Shown here in pieces: positions 1 to 10,100 of a stretch of DNA of 64,000 bases (position 1 is the stretch's first letter; every line of letters begins with the position of its first letter). This DNA is from Trichomonas tenax (taxonomy: Eukaryota > Parabasalia > Trichomonadida > Trichomonadidae): positions 1 to 64,000 of the forward strand of contig JALKBU010000152.1 in NCBI GenBank assembly GCA_023091735.1, given 5' to 3'. The notes under the pieces were generated by a model that saw only the letters and a list, made by a program, of their open reading frames with translations, did no database searches and was not told the DNA's origin. The translations under genes were made by a program, and so were the position numbers.

Positions 1-125
1 GTTTAATCATTGATCATGCAGGAAGCCACATTCATTCAGTTTACGGAAACACTGCCGACACCGGTTCAGGTACTGATTACATGCCTCCATACATTACTGT
101 TTACGCTTGGCATAGGGTTTATTAA
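1..125 (+). CDS. C-terminal end of a tail-collar-like protein (5' truncated by window edge)
   Basis: An open frame enters from the window edge (codons in phase with base 3) and ends at TAA 123-125, giving about 40 residues. The visible end has a His-x-His pair (GSHIHS), a Gly/Thr-rich linker and a closing PPYITVYAWHRVY. That pattern (HxH, then P-P-Y/F, then an aromatic Y-x-W-x-R end) is what I know from phage tail-collar and tail-fibre C-termini. The upstream part is outside the window, so the identity rests on about 40 residues. The neighbouring hairpin and small amphipathic ORF fit a virus-like mobile element such as a trichomonad Maverick/Polinton, which is inference. Confidence 0.45.
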   Translation, partial: LIIDHAGSHIHSVYGNTADTGSGTDYMPPYITVYAWHRVY

Positions 126-140
126 ATCCGAATAAATTTA

Positions 141-352
141 TCTCATAACCACTAAAATTATTTTTCAAATTTTCTTACTTCATAAATCCTTTCGCTTTCT
201 TTTTTTAGTTAGTTAGTTAGTTTGTCATAAATTATTTTTTCTAATTTATAAATACATTTCTCTCATAATCACTAAAATTATTTTTCAAAATTTCTTACCC
301 CCATTTCTTTTCGCTTTCTTTTTTTAGTTAGTTAGTTTGTCATAAATTATTT
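141..352. repeat. Imperfect tandem duplication, 120-bp period
   Basis: A block beginning TCTCATAACCACTAAAATTA at 141 recurs with few changes at 261 and runs to about 352. Both copies hold the tract CTTTCTTTTTTTAGTTAG and end in TTTGTCATAAATTATTTT. The first copy has one more TTAG unit than the second. It lies directly after the tail-collar-like reading frame. No coding function is visible. Confidence 0.75.
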
Positions 353-537
353 TCAAAACTGAATACATTTTATAAAGTCAGTAATTACAAAATAAATTCT
401 AACGTTAATTTGTAAGTAATTCAAAAATTTATTTTTCTATATAGGGGGAACCTAACTTGTAAAACTAACTCTGTCGTAAATATTAGTATTAATAAATTAC
501 TCGTTTTGTAATTTGTGAGTTCAGTATTTATATAAAA

Positions 538-584
538 AGATGTTCGCAGAGCTCGAGGCGAAGACTCGAGGGATGCGAACATCT
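538..584. terminator. Strong hairpin between convergent reading frames
   Basis: AGATGTTCGCA (538-548) is the exact reverse complement of TGCGAACATCT (574-584). Inside, CTCGAG (552-557) pairs with CTCGAG (565-570) around a 7-base loop, separated from the outer stem by a 3x3 internal loop. The hairpin is GC-rich against very AT-rich surroundings and sits between the 3' ends of the convergent frames ending at 125 and 623. Hairpins at gene ends direct polyadenylation in mimiviruses and their virophages, so a 3'-end signal of a virus-like element is a reasonable inference. Its role is untested. Confidence 0.5.
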
Positions 585-622
585 AATTACTAACTCAAAG
601 TGACAAAAAATTAAACATTACA

Positions 623-853
623 TCACTTCAATATTGAAGTTAATCTATTGATAACTTCCCCACTTTTATCTAATATATTTTTAACCTTTTGACCATGATG
701 TGGTGATATTGAAATTGCCATATCACTGATTGCTTCGGTATGAGGAAGTATTTTATCCTTCACAAAATTAACAGCTTTCTTCCCAGTTTCCCATATACTT
801 TTAACTCCTCTTTTGACTTTATCCCATAACTTCTTAAACACACCCCCTCCCAT
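623..853 (-). CDS. Small basic amphipathic protein, MGGG start, virus-like context
   Basis: A 76-residue protein with ATG at 853-851 and TGA at 625-623. It opens MGGGVFKKLWDKVKRGVKS, so Gly2 could be myristoylated. Lys/Arg and large hydrophobic residues alternate over residues 5-36 as expected for a membrane-active amphipathic helix. The rest (about 37-76) is a mixed helix-prone region. A short protein with a Gly-Gly motif followed by an amphipathic helix recalls minor capsid or lytic proteins of adenovirus-type and Polinton-type viruses, but this is only similarity of layout. The hairpin at 538-584 lies just beyond its 3' end. Being an isolated short ORF, it could also be fortuitous, although its composition differs clearly from random AT-rich sequence. 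Confidence 0.45.
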   Translation of the reverse strand: MGGGVFKKLWDKVKRGVKSIWETGKKAVNFVKDKILPHTEAISDMAISISPHHGQKVKNILDKSGEVINRLTSILK

Positions 854-919
854 TATTTTTATAAGAATTTTAAAAACTGATTTTATGTTTCAATTATTAT
901 TTTTTATTTGTACATAAAT

Positions 920-1413
920 GACAACAAATTATTTAATTCTGAACACGAAACTAATTAATGGCAACGTGTTTCAATCATTCGAAAAGATTAATGAGGTCTT
1001 CGCTAAAAATGATGGCAGGAGATATTATCGAGAACTTGAAAACTCCTTGCTTCGATTCTGATGCTCCTTATTATTACACAAAACAAACACATTTAAAAAT
1101 CACAAATAACGCTCACGATGTTAATCAGTTAGGAGAAACATACATAAAACGTAGGGTAAGAGCCACTATTGAATCCGATAAAGCCTTTACATGTGATGAT
1201 GCTTTTAAATGCATGAAATTATTCATTGGTTATAAATCAAGTAATCAAAACATGCGTCAATTAGAGGTTGAAACAGATAGAAGAGACGCTGGATATTTAC
1301 AAATGGAAATGTCACGTGAATCATATGCATATGCAATTGACTCAACAATGTCATCAGCTCATCTCTGTGAGCTTTCTTCAATACAGCACTTGAATTTGGT
1401 ATTGAGCTCATGA
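920..1413 (+). pseudogene. Decayed ORF of virus-like region, possible capsid-type relic
   Basis: Two frames both look coding and are shifted against each other. One frame runs to a TGA near 1062 and contains VFQSFEKINEVFAKNDG followed by RYYRELENSLLRF. The other (ATG 958 to TGA 1413) carries NNAHDVNQLGETYIKRR and later KLFIGYKSSNQNMRQLEV. The natural reading is one gene that suffered a frameshift near 1030-1065 and lost its C-terminus. The family is not securely recognised. The style (NN-x-DV-x-QL, then an F-x-G-Y/F-K-S-S stretch) recalls capsid-like proteins of trichomonad Mavericks, which I cannot verify here. Confidence 0.3.
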
Positions 1414-2824
1414 TTCTCAAGTTTCTCTCCGACAAATTGTTGAAAACTGCAATCTTAATGACAAATGTTGGTGTCACTTTTGTGACTAGTTTGGCAAATA
1501 ATTTGTGAATTGGCAGATTTCTTTCTTCGACAAAATAAAAGTGTTTTTATTGTCAATAATGAGTTTCGGAAATGTTATTTGTGCTATTAGCATCCTGATG
1601 ATAGCACATCATCCATTTCTCTTTGTTCATTGCAAGTTTTTGTTGCACTCTAAACCTAAGAAATCTAAAAAACTCGGTCGAAATTATTCCATCTTTCATG
1701 GTAAATATGAATTATAAACAAATAATTTGAAGATAAAAATAAAAATTTAGTAAAAAACGAATTTTACAAAGAATATAAGGATCGAATTGAAAATCTAAAT
1801 AATATAAATCAATATATAAAATGAAAGTAACATGAAAACATTATCTAATTCATGATTCATAATTAATTACGAATTTAATGATATATTAATAATTATGAGA
1901 ATAAGTAATAATATGAAAATAATCTTGTAATGAAAAAGGTATCTGTGAAAAAATAAAAAATAGAAAAAAATAATAATTTATTAAAATCAAAAGTGAAAAT
2001 GTAATGTGTATTAAAAATTGAATCAATAAGTGGGTTCTTGTTAGGGCCTGGCTTGGCCACTCGAGGCTTTGGAAGTCTCAGACCGACCTCGCCATGCATC
2101 GAATCATGTTTCTGTTGAATAGGCATCTGGATGCATCTCTGCTAGATCACCAGGTCATCCTTCACTATGAGGCCACAACTACTCATAATGAAGTCTTCTT
2201 TGGCTTCCAACATGAGTTCAATCCATTTCAACCTATTGACACTTTTCCATTTTTTTCGCAAACACATCACTTTCCTTTATTTTGACTTTACATGTCAAAA
2301 ATAAGTTACATGTCAGAAAAGTGCGTTGTTCTATTTTGTCCCAGTCCCATTTTTCGGATGTTTTTCTATGTGATAAGCATCTAAAATTTTAATAATTTGT
2401 TCAGTAGTAATTTTGGACATTTTTTAATACAAATAAAAAATAAATTTTTTATAAATACCTCAAATTTTCCAAATCAATTTTTGACATGGACCAATATTTA
2501 ATATTGGGCTGCGACAATTTGTCATATTTTTAAATGCTGTCACTTTTAGATAAAACCTTAATGTCACATTTTTAAAGTTGTCAAAAAGAATAATCTCAGA
2601 TTGTAACTTTAGATAGAAGATCTACCAAATCGCTATAATTTAAATGATAGTGCAGTTTTCAAAAAATGCCAATTGTAAAAAAAGGAGAAATGGTAAAATT
2701 CCGATATAGAGAAAGAAAATAGTGATGTTAATAGATGATCTAATTTCAATGCATACAGAGTAATTTCAATGATGTAGACTATTCAAAAAGTGATTCCTCA
2801 AGTGGCCACAAAAATAATACACAC
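1414..2824. other. Gene-poor stretch with a GC-rich island near 2030-2170
   Basis: No convincing gene is seen. Short frames at 1505-1717 and 2094-2285 lack family features. A block around 2030-2170 is much richer in G and C than its surroundings. It reads in several short frames, including one on the minus strand with VGLRLPKPRVAKPGPNKNP. This may be a relic of a coding or mobile sequence. TTTACATGTCA, a copy of the window-wide motif, lies at 2287-2297, with a second ACATGTCA shortly after. Confidence 0.4.
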
Positions 2825-3829
2825 ATGAGTGATTACGAATACTATTCATCGTCATCAAATTCACGCTATTACTACAGCGATTCCAATTCCTCGTCGTCAA
2901 GCTCCGATTCTAAAAAGAAGGCTAAGGAAGCCGCTGAAGCAAAGACGAAGGCCGAAGAAGATGAGCGCTTAAAGGCTGAGGAGGATGCTAAGAAGGAGGC
3001 CGAGGATGAGGCCAGACTCAAGGCCGAAGAGGAAGAGCGTAAGCGCAAGGAAGAGGAAGAGAGATTACGCCAGGAAGAGGAAGAGCGCAAAGAAGAAGAG
3101 GAACGCCTTCGCCGTGAGGAGGAGGAACGTAAGCGTAAGGAGGAAGAAGAGCGCCTTCGTAAGGAGGAGGAGGAAGAAAGATTAGCTCGTGAAGAGGAAG
3201 AGCGCAAGCGTAAGGAGGCTGAGGAAGAAGCCGCTAAATTGTCCGCTCTCGCTGCTAAGGAGGATAAAGATGAAGATTCATCATCATCATCATCTTCTAG
3301 CTCATCATCCTCATCTTCTAAGAAGAAGAAGGCTGAAGAGGAAGAGCGCCTTCGCAGGGAGGAAGAAGAAAGACTCCGCCGTGAGGACGAAGAAAGATTA
3401 CGCCGCGAAGAGGAAGAGCGCCTTCGCAGGGAGGAAGAAGAAAGACTCCGCCGCGAAGAGGAAGAGCGCAAGGAGGAAGAGGAGCGTAAGGCTGCTGAAG
3501 CTGCTGCCGCCGCTGCCATGGCCGCCAAGAACGACAAAGATGAGGAAGAGGCCAAGAAGAAGGCTGAGGAAGAAGCTGCTAAGAATGCTAAGAAGGAGAA
3601 AAAGGAAAAGAAAGACGGTGAAGAATCATCATCCTCATCTTCTAGCTCATCATCCTCATCCTCCAAGTCCAAGTCTAAGTCTAAATCCAAGTCCAAGAAG
3701 GAGGAAGTCAAGGAAGCAGCCAAGGAGGCCAAGGAGGAAGCTAAGGATGCTGCCAAGGATGAGCCTAAGAATGTGCCTAAGAATGAGCCTAAGAATACCA
3801 CAGAAGGCGGTTGTTGCAGAATCTTTTAA
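2825..3829 (+). CDS. Charged coiled-coil protein with poly-Ser blocks and CaaX C-terminus
   Basis: A 334-residue protein. After a Tyr/Ser-rich start (residues 1-30) come long Glu/Arg/Lys heptad-like stretches of EEEERLRREEEER type, predicted to form a long charged helix or coiled coil. Two modules each end in a run of Ser followed by Lys (about residues 155-170 and 275-295). An Ala/Lys/Glu region and PKN repeats follow. The last residues are GGCCRIF, so CRIF is a CaaX box; Phe at X suits geranylgeranylation, and the Cys before it could be palmitoylated. This points to a membrane-tethered spacer or cytoskeletal linker. Codons are strongly biased towards C/G endings, as in highly expressed genes. 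The antisense strand is open throughout, an effect of the repeats. No clear initiator precedes the ATG. The family is not recognised. Confidence 0.85.
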   Translation: MSDYEYYSSSSNSRYYYSDSNSSSSSSDSKKKAKEAAEAKTKAEEDERLKAEEDAKKEAEDEARLKAEEEERKRKEEEERLRQEEEERKEEEERLRREEEERKRKEEEERLRKEEEEERLAREEEERKRKEAEEEAAKLSALAAKEDKDEDSSSSSSSSSSSSSSKKKKAEEEERLRREEEERLRREDEERLRREEEERLRREEEERLRREEEERKEEEERKAAEAAAAAAMAAKNDKDEEEAKKKAEEEAAKNAKKEKKEKKDGEESSSSSSSSSSSSSKSKSKSKSKSKKEEVKEAAKEAKEEAKDAAKDEPKNVPKNEPKNTTEGGCCRIF

Positions 3830-3904
3830 ATTAGTTTTGCTTTAAACTTTACTTATACATGATTAAACATATACTCTTGTTGCTTCTGCTCAAATTTCCA
3901 AAAG

Positions 3905-3920
3905 TCATTTCATTTTTTCC
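3905..3920 (+). promoter_or_regulatory. TCA initiator just upstream of the aminotransferase-like gene
   Basis: TCATTTCATTTTTTCC ends one base before ATG 3922. Trichomonad initiators have the form TCAYW close to the start codon. Because this one lies inside the longer open frame beginning at 3859, it argues for the downstream ATG. Confidence 0.5.
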
Positions 3921-3921
3921 A

Positions 3922-5217
3922 ATGTCACTCCAAAAGAATTTTATCTCGATTTTGATGATTTCGTGTTTCGTCGCTTATTTCGGCGTCACGCTGTTATGCA
4001 GAGAACATATATTACTTTTCACGGCGAAATATGACCTCAATTCCCTCCAAAATGCAAAATCTTACGATGAAATCGTTAAAATACTGCGAAAAGACGTTTT
4101 TTCGAACCTGAATGGAAAATCATACCTCGATTATGTGTCAAAGCCGTTATATTCACCGTCGCAAATCTCAAATTTCTCAGGTGATCTATTTTCAAATCTC
4201 TATGGAAATACGCATTCGGAGTCCAGAAGCGCTGAAGCTTCATCGGAACTCACCACGGAACTGAGAACGAAGATATTGGATATCTTTTCGGTTTCAAGCA
4301 GCGATTATGTCGTTGTTTTCACGCATTCATCGACACAAGGAATGAAATTCGTTTTGGAGTCGTTCATTTTCAACGATGCCTCGACATTACAACTGATATG
4401 CGATGAAAATTCGCAATTAAATGGATTAAGCAAAATAACAAACGAAAACATCAAGAAGATACGCTCAGAAAAGATAAAATCGGAGGAATTCAGAGATTTA
4501 CACGCGAATAACTTAGTTATTGTTGATCCTTTGATAAATCACGAGTTTTTGCAATTACCTGATATCAACGACTTAATAGTTGTTTCCCATGGAACTTCCA
4601 ATCAGACATTCATTGCTATTGATGCTTCACAGTATTTAATCACACGAAATTTTGAATTGAAAGCTGTAAAACCGGATTTCATTGTTTTAAATGTCAATTC
4701 ATTCGTTGGATTCCCATCCCTCGGTGTTGTACTTGTTAAAAACGAGATGATAGCCAACAATCTACTGAAAAAACCATATTTCGGCGGAGGTTCATTAGTT
4801 TACGCTCTTCCACATGCTGCTGAAGAGAAATTCCGTCTCTTCCCATCTGAAAGGTTCGAGGATGGATCGCTTCCTTTCCTTACGCTAAGAGCAGCTTTCT
4901 CATCGATGTCATTGGCAGAGAAAATCAACAATGAAAGAGTCGGTCACATTAACAAAATCACATTTTTAATGAAAAATGAGTTAGAGAAGCTCAAAAATAT
5001 CAAAGTTGCGTCTTTCAGCGGCCACATCGTCTTGTTTGATGTCCTTGATCAGTCAAACAAGAAAGTGAGTGAAAAAGATTTTATTAATTTTGCATATTCA
5101 CACGATGTGATTGTTGGATCGACGAAAGACCACATTATGGTGTCCACTGGTTGGTTATCGAATGAGAAAGATATTGTAAAATTAGTTGGAATTATTAATT
5201 TGTATTCGAAAGTTTAA
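3922..5217 (+). CDS. Membrane-anchored class V aminotransferase-fold protein (MoCo-sulfurase-like), PLP lysine missing
   Basis: A 431-residue protein. Residues about 8-26 form a membrane anchor. Then come landmarks of the MOCOS/NifS-like fold: LYGNTHSESRS (93-103), a VVFTHSSTQGMKFVLESF substrate-loop region, Asp in FIAIDASQY, and FGGGSLVYALP followed by ERFEDGSLPFLTL. In the family the Schiff-base Lys lies in a segment of SF(H/Y)KxFG(F/Y)P type. Here that segment reads LNVNSFVGFPS, with Ser (about residue 260) at the Lys position. It is therefore likely a non-catalytic relative. No C-terminal MOSC domain follows. I chose ATG 3922 over 3859 because an initiator precedes it. TAAA overlaps the stop codon. 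The fold call is good; the biological role is unknown. Confidence 0.75.
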   Translation: MSLQKNFISILMISCFVAYFGVTLLCREHILLFTAKYDLNSLQNAKSYDEIVKILRKDVFSNLNGKSYLDYVSKPLYSPSQISNFSGDLFSNLYGNTHSESRSAEASSELTTELRTKILDIFSVSSSDYVVVFTHSSTQGMKFVLESFIFNDASTLQLICDENSQLNGLSKITNENIKKIRSEKIKSEEFRDLHANNLVIVDPLINHEFLQLPDINDLIVVSHGTSNQTFIAIDASQYLITRNFELKAVKPDFIVLNVNSFVGFPSLGVVLVKNEMIANNLLKKPYFGGGSLVYALPHAAEEKFRLFPSERFEDGSLPFLTLRAAFSSMSLAEKINNERVGHINKITFLMKNELEKLKNIKVASFSGHIVLFDVLDQSNKKVSEKDFINFAYSHDVIVGSTKDHIMVSTGWLSNEKDIVKLVGIINLYSKV

Positions 5218-5283
5218 AATTTTGTGTTTTGTTTGTGTTAAAATAAAAATCCTTTTCTGTTTATTGAGCAATATATGATAGTA

Positions 5284-6294
5284 TTAGATTTCCGCGAAAA
5301 TAAGATCTGTTGTCTTTTCAGCGTAAGATCTTTCTCTCAACTGCCTCCTCTTGATGATACAGCATGCAACTGCGATGATCAAAACGATGAGGACAATGAA
5401 GATAGCACAGCCGAGTGAGATCCAGATGATCTGCATCACAGTGAATGGACCGATCTTTCCACTGTTCTGATTGTTGTCTTCTGATGGTGTTGCTGTCTTC
5501 GGCTCTGGTGTTGGAGTCTTTGGCTCTGGTGTTGGAGTCTTTGGCTCTGGTGTTGGAGTCTTTGGCTCTGGTGTTGGAGTCTTTGGCTCTGGTGTTGCTG
5601 TCTTCGGCTCTGGTGTTAAAGTCTTTGGCTCTGGTGTTGGAGTCTTTGGCTCTGGTGTTGGAGTCTTCGGCTCTGGTGTTGCTGTTTCTGGTTCGGCTGT
5701 TGGTGTGGGAACAAATGGTGTTGTTGTCTCTTCTTCTGATGGAGTTGACGTTTCCTCATCAGAAGGTGTTGGAGTCTCTTCTTCAGAATGTGTTGGTGTT
5801 TCTTCTTCTGATGGTGTTGGTGTTGATTCATCTGATGGTGTTGGTGTTTCTTCCTCTGAAGGTGTCGGTGTTGATTCTTCGCTTATCGATGGTGTTTCTT
5901 CGTTCGTTGTTGAAGGTGTTTCCTCTTCAGATGGTGTTAGTGTTGATCCATCAGATTTCGATGGTGTTTCTACGTCAGAAGTTGATGATGTTTCGGAATT
6001 TGCCTCTGTAGATGTCTCTTCGACGGATGGTGTCGAAGTTTCATCAGTATTCGGTGTTGTTGTTTCGACATTTGACTCTGTATCAGGTGTTGTGACGGCT
6101 TCGTTGTCGCTTTTTGTCTCTGACTCGATGTTGGTGCCTGTCGCAGCCTCAGAGCCAGAAGGCGTTTCCTCGCTCAAATATTTGTCGAAGTCAGTGATCA
6201 AAACGCCCCTCAATCTATCGGCGGCGTTATCGCCATTCGATTTCGAAGCGACAAAAGAGAGAGCCAAAGCACAAAATAAAAGTGTGACAAACAT
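5284..6294 (-). CDS. Mucin-like type I surface protein with TPEPK repeats
   Basis: A 336-residue protein. Residues 1-17 (MFVTLLFCALALSFVAS) are a signal peptide. Residues 40-200 are Ser/Thr/Glu/Pro-rich with EETPTPS-type repeats, followed by about ten TPTPEPK units (about residues 205-270). A single transmembrane helix (about 285-313, VMQIIWISLGCAIFIVLIVL) precedes a basic tail ending in TDLIFAEI. The layout is that of a heavily O-glycosylated stalk protein at the parasite surface. The repeat array is nearly identical at DNA level, so its length probably varies between strains. An initiator, TCACTTTT, lies on the minus strand at 6323-6316, giving a leader of about 26 bases. No adhesion domain is visible. 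Confidence 0.8.
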   Translation of the reverse strand: MFVTLLFCALALSFVASKSNGDNAADRLRGVLITDFDKYLSEETPSGSEAATGTNIESETKSDNEAVTTPDTESNVETTTPNTDETSTPSVEETSTEANSETSSTSDVETPSKSDGSTLTPSEEETPSTTNEETPSISEESTPTPSEEETPTPSDESTPTPSEEETPTHSEEETPTPSDEETSTPSEEETTTPFVPTPTAEPETATPEPKTPTPEPKTPTPEPKTLTPEPKTATPEPKTPTPEPKTPTPEPKTPTPEPKTPTPEPKTATPSEDNNQNSGKIGPFTVMQIIWISLGCAIFIVLIVLIIAVACCIIKRRQLRERSYAEKTTDLIFAEI

Positions 6295-6315
6295 TTTTTT
6301 GGAATAAAATTCTAT

Positions 6316-6323
6316 AAAAGTGA
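6316..6323 (-). promoter_or_regulatory. Initiator TCACTTTT of the mucin-like gene
   Basis: Read on the minus strand this is TCACTTTTATAG, matching the trichomonad TCAYTW initiator, with the inferred +1 A at 6321 and ATG at 6294. Confidence 0.55.
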
Positions 6324-7161
6324 CACTTCTATCTCTTTTTCAAAAATCTTTTTGCTTTCCTCAGTGTAAGGATGATAAATTTTGGAAAAATTTTGAAGTT
6401 GGCAATTTTAATAATTTTATTTTGCATCATGTACATAGTATATCCTCATTTGGATCGACGATTATTTTGATCTCAATTATTGGTAATTTTACAAATATAC
6501 GATTATTTATCATTCAATCTGCGATTATTTTTGGTTCAAATTTTTATTTGTGTTGCTAGATCACCCAAATTTAATAATTATTTTAGTGGAACTTGTCACT
6601 TTTTTATATTACGAATTTTGATTTTGACTAAAGACATAATCATTTTATGATATTTTATGTTGATTTACATCAAAAAATTGACAAAAAATGATATTTTTCA
6701 ATTTTAATATAGAATTGGAATACAAAAGTCCAATGTTTGACATTACAATAAACAGATCCAAGGTAGTGTTTTTGCAGCCGTAACATTGTATTCTAAATAG
6801 AAATCTTTGAGACTCATCAAAATTTATGGGGAATTTTATTATTTGCTTAACAATGATTTACTAGTGATCTAATTTTCGTAAAGATATGAATATTTTCAAT
6901 GATATAATGGTCAACAACATTTTGATCAAATTGATAAAAAAAAATATCTTTGTTGACCTATAATTTTTTCCATTTCGAATAGGCTCTTTATGTTTTGATA
7001 TATTACAATGAGATTGGTTTGCGAAATCGAAAATTTAATGTGAAATTACCTGTAAAAAGACAATTTTGGAGTCTAATGTTGGAACCACAAATTTGAATTT
7101 TGTTTATAATGCTATATTTAAGCTTTCATTCCATATTTTCAAAATATATAAAAAAGAAAAT
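6324..7161. other. AT-rich intergenic region, no gene seen
   Basis: The start of this stretch should hold upstream promoter sequence of the mucin-like gene, and its end the 3' flank of the DPF-repeat gene. The only longer frame (6320-6559) has random composition. No RNA gene or repeat is recognised. Confidence 0.5.
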
Positions 7162-10100
7162 TTAGGCGAATGGGTTTCCACCTGATGGCTTTCCGAATGG
7201 GCTGTTCGATGGAGTCCCGAATGGATCATTGGATGACGGCGGTGCCGCAAATGGATCGTTTGCGAATGGATCAGCAGAGCCGTTCTTTGGCGACATTGTG
7301 AATGGATCATTGGAGCTCACCTTTGTGTCGAATGGGTCCTTTGACTGTGGAGCGGATGGCTTCTTTGCTGGTGGTGGAGCGAATGGGTCTTCCTTGGATG
7401 GATCGGCAGACTTTGGTGGAGCTGCGAAAGGATCAGTCGACTTCTTTGCTGATGAAGCAAATGGATCAGATGACTTCTTTGGTGTTGGAGCGAATGGATC
7501 ATCTTTAGCTGGTGTGGAAGATGGATTCGAGGAGTTCTTTGGCGAAGCGAATGGATCATCAGCATCTGGGGATGGTGATGCGAATGGATCTTTAGCTGGT
7601 GACGGCTTTGGTGCTGATGCGAATGGATCTGCAGACTGCTGCGGAGGCTTTGCAGGTGCAGCAAATGGATCATCTGAAAGCTTTGGAGATTTCTTAGGTG
7701 GCTGTGCGAATGGATCGTCATCAGCTGGCAGAGGCTTCTTTGGAGGAGCAGCAAATGGATCATCGGATGGTGGTGGGGTCTTCTTTGGTGGCTGAGCGAA
7801 TGGATCATCATCCTCTACAGGCTGGTTCTTCTTTGGAGAAAAAGCAAATGGGTCATCAGATGGTGGAGCTGCGAATGGATCAGCGGAAGAAGCTGGCGAC
7901 TTCTTTGGCGGTGCGGCAAATGGATCTCCTTGGGCAGCTGGTGAAGCGAATGGATCTGCAGAATCAGGTGCAGATGTCTTCTTAGGGGGTGCTGCGAATG
8001 GGTCATCAGAAGGCGGCGGAGTGCTCTTTGCATGTGGAGCAGCGAATGGGTCATCGGATGGCTTCGGGAATGGCTCGGAATTCATTCCCATCGGCTTCTT
8101 TGGCGGAGCTGCAAATGGATCAACTGATGATGGTGCACTTGAGTTCGGCTTTCCAACTGTGTCGGTGTAGTACGAGTATGAGTAGCCATCTGATTTCTGA
8201 GACTTCTCATCCTTCGGCTGTGGAGACTTCTTCTCAGGAATGTTGGAAGGCTTCAGGTCGGACATGATTCCGAGCTGTGGCTTTCCACGTGTGAATGTAT
8301 CAGGATCGTTCTTGAGCGGTTCTGGTTTGAACGGATCCTCCTTTGAAGCTGGAATTTCCTGTGTGAATGGGTCCTCACCGGTCGGCTGTTCAGCCTTCGC
8401 CGACTTAAAATCCGTTGGCTTCTCCTTCTTCTTTTTCTCTGCCTTTGGTGGAGCGAATGGGTCCTCAGACTGCTTCATTGGCGTTGAGTAGAATGGATCG
8501 CTGGATGGCTTCGATGGAGCGCCGAAAGGATCAGCGGATGATGCTGGGGCAGCGAATGGATCGTTGCCAGATGCTGGAGCGCCAAATCCTGCTGATGGAG
8601 GCATAGCGAATGGATCGTTCGAGCCTAAATTTGGCTGTGGTGCAGAGAATGGATCATCATTATTGGATGGAGCGGCGAATGGATCTTTGGCTGCCTTTGA
8701 AGAAGCAAATGGATCATCATTCTTCTTCGCTGGCTGAGCGAATGGATCGTTGTTGGCCTTTGGAGTCGCAGCTGCGAATGAGTCATTGGATGGATGTGGT
8801 GATGCCTTTGCTGGGGAAGCAAATGGATCATCCTCTGGCTTTGCAGCTGGCTTCTCCTCCTTCTGTGGCTTAGCAGCGAATGGATCATCGTCATTGTTCT
8901 GTGACTTTGGTCCGCCAAATGGATCATCTGTCGATTCTGAGGCAGCGAATGGATCGTTCGTTGAGTCAGCAAACGGATTGTTTCCGAATGGATCCTCAAT
9001 GTTGGATGAGTGTGGTGTGAATGGATCATCATTCGGGACTGCGAATGGATCACCAACTGGCTTCTGTGGCGTGGCAAATGGATCGTCACTGACAAGCTTT
9101 GAGCCTTCTGTCTTAGAATCACCAGAAGCGAATGGATCCTTGGAAACTGGTGGCGTTCTCTTTGGAGCGAATGGATCAGAAGCAGCCTCAGCTGGAACAT
9201 TATCTGTCGAAGCGAATGGATCGCTTGACTTCTGCTTTGGTGATGTCTTTGGTGGCGGGATTCTCAAATCCTTCTTTGGAGCAAATGGATCGTTTGACTT
9301 TGGCGACTCCTCAGTCTTCACGCCTGCCTTCTTTGTTGCACTGGCGAATGGATCATCGTATGTGTTGCGCTGGACACCAGATCCGAATGGGTCTGAAGCC
9401 ATTGTGGAGAAGTTCGGGTTGCTTCCAAATGGATCCTCCTTGTTATCACCGAATGCTTCTGTGCTTGGTGACTTCTTGAATGGATCCTCGACTTTAGCCT
9501 TCTTCGATGTTGCAAATGGATCGTCCTTCTTTGGCTTAGCAAACGGATTCTCAGCCTTTGGCTTCGATGTTGCGAATGGATCACTGTTCTTCGGCTTTGC
9601 GAATGGATCATCCTTAGCTGGCTTAGCAAATGGATCTGACTGTGGCTTCTTTGCAAATGGATCATCCTTGCTCTTCCTGGCAAATGGATCAGATGACTTC
9701 GATGTTGCGAATGGATCGCTGTTCTTTGGCTTAGCGAAGGGATCATCCTTTGGCTTGGCAGCAAATGGATCCTGCTTCTTGGCGAATGGATCATCCTTCG
9801 GCTTTGTTGTTGCGAATGGATCCTCCTTTGCGGCTGGTTTAGCAGCAAATGGATCCTCAGCCTTTGGCTTTGTTGTAGCAAATGGATCCTCCTTCTTTGG
9901 CTTAGCTGCAAACGGATCTTCCTTTGGAGCTGATTTAGCGGCAAATGGATCTTCCTTAGCTGCTGGCTTGGAAGCGAATGGATCTTCTGCCTTCTTTGAA
10001 GCAAATGGATCCTCCTTTGGTGTTTGCTTAGAAGCGAATGGATCTTCTGCCTTCTTTGAAGCAAATGGATCCTCCTTTGGTGCTTGTTTAGAAGCAAATG

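Noticed and set aside
2872..3801. A 309-codon antisense frame opposite the charged coiled-coil gene
   Set aside because: Open only because GAA/GAG/AAG-rich codons lack stops in antisense; it would encode Ser/Leu/Arg runs without features.
5471..6307. Antisense GSGVGVF-repeat frame opposite the mucin-like gene
   Set aside because: Shadow of the TPEPK repeats; the minus strand has signal peptide, membrane helix and initiator.
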